Below, in pieces: positions 8,538 to 15,723 of a stretch of DNA of 64,000 nucleotides. Position 1 is the stretch's first letter, and each line of letters begins with the position of its first letter. The stretch is from Acidobacteriota bacterium (GTDB taxonomy: Bacteria; Acidobacteriota; Terriglobia; Bryobacterales; Bryobacteraceae), in assembly GCA_017307505.1 (NCBI GenBank), contig JAFKEE010000023.1, positions 237,215-301,214 of the forward strand, in the 5' to 3' direction. A model generated the notes under the pieces. It searched no databases. It was given only the letters and a program-made list of their open reading frames with translations, and was not told the origin of the DNA. The translations under genes were made by a program, and so were the position numbers.

Positions 8538-9377
8538 TCAGTCCAGGTCCCGCTGCACGTTGACCCGCATGTAAAACAAGCGGAAGCCGCAGCGTTCGTA
8601 GTTGCGATGGGATGCCGTCCCTGGCACGACACACGCCATGGCATAGTCGCAGCCGGCGCGCGCGGCCAGGGCAACGCGATGGCGGATCAGGGCGGTCTGC
8701 AGCCCCTGCCCGCGGGCCTCGGCGAGCGTAGAGTCGCCGAACAGCATTGCCATGCGGTTGTGGATCGCCATGGCCGCCGCACCCTTGGGCTCACCCGCAA
8801 TCTCGCCGAAGAAGCTGTCGCCTACCGAAGTCATGTTCATGAGAACTTCCACGGCATCTTCCGGCATGTCAACAACTCCGCCAAAACCGCGCATGACCAG
8901 GCGGCACCACTCCGCATACCGGTCTCCGGCAGTGACCGTGACACCAAGAGGAGCCGGCACGACATAATCGGCATTCGAGGAGTCAACAGGCCGCAACATG
9001 AGGTTGTTGAACTCGATGATGCGGTAGCCGCGCCCCATCACCTGCTCCACAACCGACGCATCAGCCAGGGGACAAAGGTCAATCAGCGACGCGCTGCCAC
9101 GGCTCCGGAAGAACTCCTCCATGCGATCGAACTCTTCGCTGGAAACGCTGCCGGCCATGCCGATGCCGAGTGCATGGGTCATGGGGGATCCGACGCCGGC
9201 GAAGACGGCACATCCGCCGGCCACTGGTATGGCCTCCAGGGAGCCTGGCCGCGCCTTGCCTACCAGCGCGAAACCGTTGGCGGCCTCGGCGGCTTCCGTG
9301 CGCCGGGCCAGGGTGAGATCGGCGGTGGAAAAAGGGAACTGCACCGCTCTAGTATAATCGGCTGATTCTGGAACCAT
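8538..9377 (-). CDS. GNAT-family N-acetyltransferase
   Basis: This protein of about 279 residues has a C-terminal acetyl-CoA-binding GNAT fold. Motif A is recognisable as LAEARGQGLQTALIRHRV (Q/R-x-x-G-x-G/A), and the C-terminal segment NYERCGFRLFYMR matches the family's final strand and helix. The N-terminal half may be a degenerate second GNAT domain, as in many two-domain members. A GTG at 9380 is an alternative start. The 5' end lies against or overlaps the start region of the divergent permease gene, and the 3' end abuts the pcm stop. The substrate (an amine, amino acid or protein N-terminus) cannot be deduced. Confidence 0.82.
   Translation of the reverse strand: MVPESADYTRAVQFPFSTADLTLARRTEAAEAANGFALVGKARPGSLEAIPVAGGCAVFAGVGSPMTHALGIGMAGSVSSEEFDRMEEFFRSRGSASLIDLCPLADASVVEQVMGRGYRIIEFNNLMLRPVDSSNADYVVPAPLGVTVTAGDRYAEWCRLVMRGFGGVVDMPEDAVEVLMNMTSVGDSFFGEIAGEPKGAAAMAIHNRMAMLFGDSTLAEARGQGLQTALIRHRVALAARAGCDYAMACVVPGTASHRNYERCGFRLFYMRVNVQRDLD
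9353..9358 (+). promoter_or_regulatory. Perfect -10 box (TATAAT) before the APC permease
   Basis: TATAAT lies at 9353-9358, with no good -35 match upstream. A transcript would begin at about 9364-9366, which is the only region where the permease could start with its full first helix. Only non-standard codons (CTG 9362/9368, ATT 9365) are available there in frame. Confidence 0.5.
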
Positions 9378-9415
9378 CACTCCCGCAACTGGAGCAACGG
9401 CTGGGCCTGTGGGAC

Positions 9416-10687
9416 GTGGTCTCCCTGGTGGTCAGCGCGGTCATTGGATCCGCCATCTTCCTGATTCCCGCCACCCTGCTGCGGCCCCAACCTTCGCCCC
9501 TGGCCGCCATGCTGGCCATGGTTTTCGCGGGCCTGCTTTCCTGGTTCGGAGCACTGGCCTACGCAGAGATGGGCGCAATGTTCCCCGACACCGGGGGCGA
9601 ATATGTCTACCTGCGCGAATCCTGGGGCCGGCTCTCCGCATTTCTGTTGGGGTGGTCGTTTTTTGCGGTGATCCAGGGCGGTGGGCTGGCCGCGCTGGCA
9701 GTGGGCTTCTCGACTTTGCTGGGCGGAGTCGTTCCACTGTCGCCGTGGGCGGCGAAACTGGTCGCGGTGAGCCTGCTGATGGGCCTCACCTTCGTCAACG
9801 TGCTGGGGGTGCGGCAGGGCGCCCGGTTCGGCCACCTGATGAACATCATCAAGCTATCCGGGCTGTTGTGGATGATCGTGACCATCGCCGCACGGCCGCC
9901 GGCCACCACGCTCGACTGGTCGTGGCCCCGGAACTGGACTCTGCTACAGTTCAGCGCCGCGCTGGTACCGGCGCTTTGGGCCTATGAGGGCTGGAACATG
10001 GCGCCGTGTGTCGCCGGCGAGATGGTGGATGCCCGCCGGACGCTGCCCCGCGCCCTGGGCCTGGGTCTCGGAGTGGTCATCGTGGTTTACTGCGTCTCGT
10101 TATGGACGACCATGCGGGCGCTGCCGGCGCACCAGATTCTCGCCACCAGCGCCGCCGGCACCAGCCCGATGCAAGTAGCGATGGGCGGCAGCGCCACGCT
10201 CTGGGTGACCCTCACCATCCTGTTCGCTCTGGTGGGCTGCACGAACTCGTGCATTCTGGGCGCCGCCCGTGTGTATTATGCGCAGGCAAGGGACGGGCTC
10301 TTCTTCGCGCCGTTCGGACAAGTGCACCCAAGATTCCGGACGCCCGCATTCTCGCTGGTTGCACACGGAGTCTGGTCTTCTCTGCTCGTCTTCACGGGCA
10401 CGTACGAGACCCTGATCTCCTACTGCACGTTCGGAGCCTGGATTTTCTACTCGCTGGTTGTGGCGGGCGTCATCCTGCTGCGACGGCGGAACCCCTCAGC
10501 GGCACGGCCCTACCGGGTGCTGGGCTACCCCTGGACTCCAATGCTCTTCATCGCCGTCGCAGTGGCCTTCATCCTGAGTTGCTTTATCACTACGCCGGGC
10601 AGTTCCTTCGCAGGTCTGGCGCTGATCCTCTCCGGAATCCCGCTCTATCTCTATTGGCGGCGGCGCGTCACGCCCGGTCCGGAATGA
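9416..10687 (+). CDS. APC-superfamily amino acid permease
   Basis: This inner-membrane transporter of about 423 residues has some 12 predicted hydrophobic segments and the APC helix-1 signature (AVIGSAIFLIPATLL) and helix 2-3 region (LAYAEMGAMFPDTGGEYVYLRE). Members exchange or import amino acids by proton or solute coupling. The GTG at 9416 is the first standard start but cuts into the start of helix 1. The same frame continues upstream with the family-like L-G-L-W-D-V-V to a stop at 9350-9352, so an unusual start near 9362-9368 is possible. The 3' end overlaps the convergent helicase gene by 20 bp. Substrate unknown. Confidence 0.88.
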   Translation: MVSLVVSAVIGSAIFLIPATLLRPQPSPLAAMLAMVFAGLLSWFGALAYAEMGAMFPDTGGEYVYLRESWGRLSAFLLGWSFFAVIQGGGLAALAVGFSTLLGGVVPLSPWAAKLVAVSLLMGLTFVNVLGVRQGARFGHLMNIIKLSGLLWMIVTIAARPPATTLDWSWPRNWTLLQFSAALVPALWAYEGWNMAPCVAGEMVDARRTLPRALGLGLGVVIVVYCVSLWTTMRALPAHQILATSAAGTSPMQVAMGGSATLWVTLTILFALVGCTNSCILGAARVYYAQARDGLFFAPFGQVHPRFRTPAFSLVAHGVWSSLLVFTGTYETLISYCTFGAWIFYSLVVAGVILLRRRNPSAARPYRVLGYPWTPMLFIAVAVAFILSCFITTPGSSFAGLALILSGIPLYLYWRRRVTPGPE

Positions 10688-13193
10688 CCATGCGCAGATA
10701 GCGGCTGGGCATCTGCTGCCGGCCCCAGCCGCCAATGACGGGGTAGCTGAAATAGAGGCGCCGTCTGGCCCGGCTCACGGCGACGTAAAACAATCGGTGC
10801 TCTTCGTCCTCCAGCCCTTCCTTCACGCTGCGGCGATTCGGAAACTCGCCGTCCGCTGCGCCGGCGATGAAGACCGTATCAAACTCCAGCCCTTTCGCCT
10901 GATGCACGGTGAGCAGGAGAACCTTTTCCTCGTCCATCGCCTGGCCATCGATCTCCTTGCCGAGGGAGGCCACGCTGAGAACGTGGATGAGGGCGTCCAT
11001 GGGCTGCATCGACGGATCATCGAACCGCTGGAATAGCGTGAGCAATTCGTCCAGATGCTCACGCCGCGGAGCATCGGCCGGATCGCGTTCATAGTGCCTG
11101 ATGAGGCCGGATTCCTTCAGGATCCGATCCAGCAGTTCGAACGGCCGCTCCGTCAACATACACGCCCGCCAATGCTCCAGCCTTTCGGCCAGCGGTTTGA
11201 ATTTCGCGCCGTACTGTCTTACCGCGCCCACGCGCGCCAAGGCACCTTCCTCCAGGCGCGGCAGCAGCACCTGCAGCAGTTCCACCGTGGCGGCCACATC
11301 CGCATCGGCCCGATGCGTGGGAATGCTCTTCAAGCCCAGACGGCTGCATATCTCTCCCAGCTTGTAGCGGGGCAGCCGGTGGAAACGGCGTGTCAGGTCG
11401 AGCGTGTCGAAGACGTGCCGCGCGTCCCACGCAGGCAAGCCAAGCCGGGCACACATGCTGCGCACCATGGGGACGTCGAACAAAGCCACGTTGTGTCCGG
11501 ACAGGACGCAGCCCTCGCAGAAGGATTCAAACTCGCGCAGCACCTGGGCAGGATCACGGCCCTCGCGCGCCAGGAACTCGTCGCTGAGGTGGTGAATGGG
11601 CTCGGAATCGCCCACGGGCCGCGACGGCTTGAGATAGGCGTGAAACTGCGCGAGCACCGAGGAGCCATCGCATCGCGCGGCGGCGATCTCCACAATCTCA
11701 TCGTCCCCGATGGAGAGCCCGGTGGTTTCGATATCGAACACCACCACGCGCCCGGCCCGGGCTGCCTCCATCAGCGGTTGAAACGGATCGCCGCTCTCAA
11801 AGGTGGAAGGGGTGAGCAGGTCGGCCGGCTTCAGTCCGGCTTGCCTGGGTGCGCCGGCCAGGGCTTCCACGGTCGCCTCGCCGATCCCTTTCGGCGGAGT
11901 CTTGAGGAAACGCATCAGGCTGTTGGCATCGTGCGGATTCAACAGCAGCCGCAGATGCGCCAGCGCCTCCTTGATCTCCGCCCGTTGGAAGAATTTGAAC
12001 TGATCCACCTGAAGGTGCGGCAGTCCCAGTGCGGCAAAGTTGCGGGATAGCTCCCGCGACGTGAAATTGCTGCGCGTGAGCACCGCAATCTCGCCCAGTT
12101 TCACACCGTGCTGCTCCACCAGGGTCTCCACCCGATCTCGAATCCACCGCGCCTCATCGCGGGTGTCGTCGGCTTCATACACCCGTAGCGGCTCTCCTTC
12201 TTCGGCCTGCTGGGGCACGATGCTCTTGGTGAGCGCGCCGGGACAGGCGCGAATCAGGCGCTCGCAGGCCTCCAGAATGCGGCGGGTGGACCGGTAGTTG
12301 CGCGTGAAGCGGATCTCATGAACCGGCGCAAACACCGATTTGTATTCGGCAAGGATCTCCAATGGCACGGAGCCGCGCCACTGATAAATGGTCTGGTCGA
12401 TGTCGCCAAACAGCGAGAGCCGGCGGTGCCTGGCCGCAAGCAACGAAAGCGGGCGGTACTCGCCGCGATTGGTGTCCTGGATCTCGTCCACCTGGATCCA
12501 GGAAAACTTCGACTGCCAGCGCTCCAGCGCCTCGGGGTTCTCCTTGAACAGGCGATTGACGCCGGCGATCAGGTCGGCGAAGTCGACAGCATGGCACTCC
12601 CGCAAAGCGTGGACATACTCCGCAAGCAGTGGCTTGAACATCAGCCCGCCGCGGTACTGCAGGAACGACGCCCGGCTGTCGCGCAGGCAGGCGTCGAACA
12701 CCTGCTGGGGCGTGCGCGGAACGGCATCATCGAATTCGCTGAGGCGCGCACGGGCTGCCGCATCGAAAAGCAGAAACTCGAACGAATCCCGCTCCTCATC
12801 GGGCGGCTTGATGTGGGCCCGGCGTGCGACCTCGCCCAGAATCGAGCGGCAATCCTCTTCGTCATAGATGAGAAAATCGCGATCCCACCCGACCGAAGGC
12901 GCTTCCACCCGCAGAATCTGCGCGCACAGACCATGAAACGTCTTGGCGGTAACTTCCCCGCCCCGCCGGCCCAGGTGCCGGGCCAGGCGGTCTTTCACTT
13001 CGCGCGCGGCCTTGTTGGTGAAGGAGAGACAGAGGATGGACGAGGGCGCGACGCCCTGCTCCACGGCATGCGCCGCTCGCAAGGCGAGCACATTGGTCTT
13101 GCCCGTACCAACGGGGGCCATGACGAGTAGGGCCTGATTCCAGGCCTCCACCGCTTCGCGCTGCTCGGGATTCAGCGTTTCCCAGGGAATCAT
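10668..13193 (-). CDS. UvrD/PcrA-type superfamily 1 helicase with inserted DEDDh exonuclease
   Basis: This is an 841-residue DNA helicase. The SF1A motifs are present: Q/motif I (NPEQREAVEA, APVGTGKTN, residues 8-34), motif II (VDEIQDTN, about 234), motif III (GDIDQTIYQWRG), motif IV (FTRNYRSTRRIL), motif V (TVHQAKGLEFD, about 760) and motif VI (VAVSRARRRLY, about 800). Between IV and V, at about 483-645, sits a complete DnaQ/RNase-T-like 3'-5' exonuclease: FDIETTG (ExoI), GHNVALFDVPM (ExoII) and H-x(4)-D in HRADAD (ExoIII). One chain therefore combines unwinding and 3' trimming, suggesting a repair or replication-restart role. It lies 15 bp from tRNA-Sec, on the same strand. Confidence 0.9.
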   Translation of the reverse strand: MIPWETLNPEQREAVEAWNQALLVMAPVGTGKTNVLALRAAHAVEQGVAPSSILCLSFTNKAAREVKDRLARHLGRRGGEVTAKTFHGLCAQILRVEAPSVGWDRDFLIYDEEDCRSILGEVARRAHIKPPDEERDSFEFLLFDAAARARLSEFDDAVPRTPQQVFDACLRDSRASFLQYRGGLMFKPLLAEYVHALRECHAVDFADLIAGVNRLFKENPEALERWQSKFSWIQVDEIQDTNRGEYRPLSLLAARHRRLSLFGDIDQTIYQWRGSVPLEILAEYKSVFAPVHEIRFTRNYRSTRRILEACERLIRACPGALTKSIVPQQAEEGEPLRVYEADDTRDEARWIRDRVETLVEQHGVKLGEIAVLTRSNFTSRELSRNFAALGLPHLQVDQFKFFQRAEIKEALAHLRLLLNPHDANSLMRFLKTPPKGIGEATVEALAGAPRQAGLKPADLLTPSTFESGDPFQPLMEAARAGRVVVFDIETTGLSIGDDEIVEIAAARCDGSSVLAQFHAYLKPSRPVGDSEPIHHLSDEFLAREGRDPAQVLREFESFCEGCVLSGHNVALFDVPMVRSMCARLGLPAWDARHVFDTLDLTRRFHRLPRYKLGEICSRLGLKSIPTHRADADVAATVELLQVLLPRLEEGALARVGAVRQYGAKFKPLAERLEHWRACMLTERPFELLDRILKESGLIRHYERDPADAPRREHLDELLTLFQRFDDPSMQPMDALIHVLSVASLGKEIDGQAMDEEKVLLLTVHQAKGLEFDTVFIAGAADGEFPNRRSVKEGLEDEEHRLFYVAVSRARRRLYFSYPVIGGWGRQQMPSRYLRMVIPDRA

Positions 13194-13208
13194 TTGAACC
13201 GCGGGAGA

Positions 13209-13303
13209 TGGCGGGAACCAGTCGGAGTCGAACCGACCAACGATCCAGAGAACCGTTCAGCGGTTTTGAAGACCGTGCCTGCCACCGGGCAAGATTGGCT
13301 CCC
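13209..13303 (-). tRNA. selC: Selenocysteine tRNA (UCA)
   Basis: This 95-nt tRNA has anticodon UCA (loop CTTCAAA), an 8-bp acceptor stem (GGGAGCCA with TGGTTCCC), G73 and an encoded CCA. The T arm is GTCGG/CCGAC around TTCGACT. A long variable arm lies between the anticodon and T stems. The long acceptor stem, UCA anticodon and long extra arm are specific to bacterial tRNA-Sec. It is charged with serine and converted by SelA, whose gene is also in this window (33427-34731). It implies that UGA is read as selenocysteine in some proteins of this organism. Confidence 0.95.
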
Positions 13304-13366
13304 ACTGCATCTTAGCAAGCCGGCGTACCATTGCTGTTACCAAAAGCCGGAGCGGCCAGGGGCTAT

Positions 13367-14968
13367 TTAGTCAGCCAGTGGGCCCGCGGCGGCGATATCC
13401 TCGCCCACGGAACCAAACTTTGCCGCGAAGTTCTTCCGGAAGCGCGAGGCGAGATCCTTGGCCGCGGCATCGTAGGCGGCCTTGTCGGCCCACATGCCGC
13501 GAGCGTCCAACACCTCGGTCGGCACACCCGGACAGAACTCCGGCACCTGCACCTGGAACACTGGGTGCGGCTTCACCGGCACGTCGCTGAGTTCGCCTTC
13601 GATGGCGGCATTCACCATGGCGCGCGTGTGGGCCAGCTTCATGCGATGCCCCACACCGGCCGGACCGGCCACCCAGCCCGTATTCACCAGCCAGACCCTC
13701 GCCTTGTGCCGTTCCAGTTTCTCCCCGAGCATGCGCGCATACTCCAGGGGGCTGCGCGGCAGGAAGGGTTCACCAAAGCACGAACTGAATGTCGCCTGCG
13801 GCTCCTTGCCCAGACCCCGCTCCGTTCCGGCCAGGCGGGCAGTGTAGCCGCTGAGGAAGTGATACATGGCCTGCTGCGGCGTCAGTTTCGAAATCGGCGG
13901 CAGCACGCCGAAGGCATCGGCGGTGAGGAAGACCACATCGGACGGATGTCCGCCCAGGCCCGGCACCAGCGCATTGCTGATGTATTGCGCCCGGTAGGCG
14001 GCCCGGGTGTTCTCGGTGAACTCCTCCGAGTCGTAGTTTAGGATCCTAGTCTCCGGATCAATGACAACGTTTTCCAGCACACAACCAAACCGGATGGCAT
14101 CGAAAATCTGGGGTTCCGCCTCGCGCGACAGCCGGATGCACTTCGCGTAGCAGCCGCCCTCGAAGTTGAAGACGCCGGTATCGGACCAGCCGTGCTCGTC
14201 GTCGCCGATCAACCGCCGCTCCTTGTCCGCCGACAAGGTTGTCTTGCCCGTACCGGACAGGCCGAAGAACAGAGCGACCTTCTTGTGTGCGCCCACGTTG
14301 GCGGAGCAGTGCATCGGCAGCACGTCCTTCTCCGGCAGCAGGTGGTTGAGAATTGTGAACACCGACTTCTTCATTTCGCCGGCGTAAAACGTCCCCAGAA
14401 TCAGCACCAGGCGGCGCGTAAAGTTGACGCAGATGCAGGTTTCCGAGTTCGTCCCATCCGTCTTGGGATCACAGGTGAACTCCGGCGCGAAAACGATGGT
14501 GAAGTCGGGCACGTGGGCGGCAAGCTCGGCCAGGTCCGGCTTGATGAACAGTTGCCTGGCGAACATCGAGTGCCACGCCCGTTGAGTGACCACGCGGATG
14601 GGCATGGTGAAAGCAGGATCCGCACCAGCCTTCAGGTCCGCCACAAAGACCTCGCGGCCATCCAGGAATTGCTGAACCCGGCCCCAGATGCTGTCGAACT
14701 GGACAGGCGTGAGCGGTTGATTCACGCTGCCCCAGGCCACGGTGTTCTCGGTGTAGTTGTCCCTGACAATGAACTTGTCCTTCGGTGATCGACCCGTGAA
14801 TTGGCCCGTCCGCACCACCAGCGCTCCGTTGCCGGCCAGGACACCCTCCTGCCGTTGAAGCGCCATCTCTGTAAGCCGCCCCGTTCCGAGATTCCACCAC
14901 TGGGTAGTGGGTCTCAAACCGAGAGATTCTAGAGTATGATTGCTGGGACAGACACCGGTAATGCTCAT
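13367..14968 (-). CDS. pckA: Phosphoenolpyruvate carboxykinase (ATP)
   Basis: This cytoplasmic gluconeogenic enzyme converts oxaloacetate and ATP to PEP, CO2 and ADP. The 533-residue form starts at the ATG at 14968; an in-frame GTG at 15001 would add 11 residues lacking in the family. Visible motifs are the substrate site TGRSPKDKF, the kinase-1a P-loop GLSGTGKTT (about 236-244), the metal/kinase-2 region GDDEHGW, and FEGGCYAK. The length is normal for ATP-type enzymes. It is monocistronic and divergent from the next secreted protein. Confidence is high. Confidence 0.96.
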   Translation of the reverse strand: MSITGVCPSNHTLESLGLRPTTQWWNLGTGRLTEMALQRQEGVLAGNGALVVRTGQFTGRSPKDKFIVRDNYTENTVAWGSVNQPLTPVQFDSIWGRVQQFLDGREVFVADLKAGADPAFTMPIRVVTQRAWHSMFARQLFIKPDLAELAAHVPDFTIVFAPEFTCDPKTDGTNSETCICVNFTRRLVLILGTFYAGEMKKSVFTILNHLLPEKDVLPMHCSANVGAHKKVALFFGLSGTGKTTLSADKERRLIGDDEHGWSDTGVFNFEGGCYAKCIRLSREAEPQIFDAIRFGCVLENVVIDPETRILNYDSEEFTENTRAAYRAQYISNALVPGLGGHPSDVVFLTADAFGVLPPISKLTPQQAMYHFLSGYTARLAGTERGLGKEPQATFSSCFGEPFLPRSPLEYARMLGEKLERHKARVWLVNTGWVAGPAGVGHRMKLAHTRAMVNAAIEGELSDVPVKPHPVFQVQVPEFCPGVPTEVLDARGMWADKAAYDAAAKDLASRFRKNFAAKFGSVGEDIAAAGPLAD

Positions 14969-15056
14969 AAAGTATTCGATCCTGGAATGAAGAGGTTCCA
15001 CTATCTTCGGTGGACCTCGAGACGACCCGTTACAGTCGCCAGTCTATCATGGAGGT

Positions 15057-15704
15057 ATGCAGCACCTCGCCATTCGCAGCGCCCTGTTCGCCGCCTTGGC
15101 CTGGTGTGTTTGTCCTGCCTTCGGCCAGGCGATCGAATTCGAATCGAACGGCCTGCGGTACCAAACCCTCACGCGTTCGGGCCTGACCGTGATGTTCGCT
15201 CCGCTGCCCGCGAACCTGAAGGAGTATGCGGTCCTGCAGGTCGCCATCTCCAACGGATCCCCTTCCGCCCGAACGGTAAAGCCGGACGACTTCCGCTTCG
15301 AACGGTCGGACGGCACTGTGCTGCCCGCCACCCCGGCGCGCAACGTGGTCCAGCAGTTCCTCCAGCGCGGAGGCCGCAATGATGTCATTAAGCTGGTGGG
15401 CACCTATGAGTTGGGGCTGTACGGGCTCAGCCGCTTCCAATCGACCAACGGGTACGAGCAACGTCGCCAGGCCGCACTGGCCGAGGTGAGTTCCTCCAAG
15501 ATCAAAGCCGCAGCGGCAGCTTCGGCGATCGTTCTGGTTTCCACCAAGTTGATGGCTGGGGAATCCACCGACGGAGCCCTCTTCTTCCAAACCCAGGGAC
15601 GGCCCCTCGGCGCCGGAAAGCTGACAGCCATCATTGGCGCGGAACGCTACGAGTTTGAAATCGGAGGGCTGAAGCATCCGGGCGAACTCATGCAGCGCCC
15701 CTGA
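15057..15704 (+). CDS. Secreted protein of unknown function
   Basis: This 215-residue protein has a signal peptide (hydrophobic core ALFAALAWCVCPA, cleavage near FGQA). The mature part starts with a beta-rich segment (LTRSGLTVMFAPLP, YAVLQVAISNGS) that resembles an immunoglobulin-like fold. A central helical region has an alanine-rich hydrophobic stretch (KAAAAASAIVLV) and the C-terminus returns to strands. GGAGGT sits only 1-2 nt before the ATG, and TATCAT (15045-15050) lies 6 nt upstream, so initiation may be leaderless. I recognise no family. It is flanked by divergent pckA and convergent ADOP 1. Confidence 0.72.
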   Translation: MQHLAIRSALFAALAWCVCPAFGQAIEFESNGLRYQTLTRSGLTVMFAPLPANLKEYAVLQVAISNGSPSARTVKPDDFRFERSDGTVLPATPARNVVQQFLQRGGRNDVIKLVGTYELGLYGLSRFQSTNGYEQRRQAALAEVSSSKIKAAAAASAIVLVSTKLMAGESTDGALFFQTQGRPLGAGKLTAIIGAERYEFEIGGLKHPGELMQRP

Positions 15705-15723
15705 TTACCAAGAATCAGAACGG

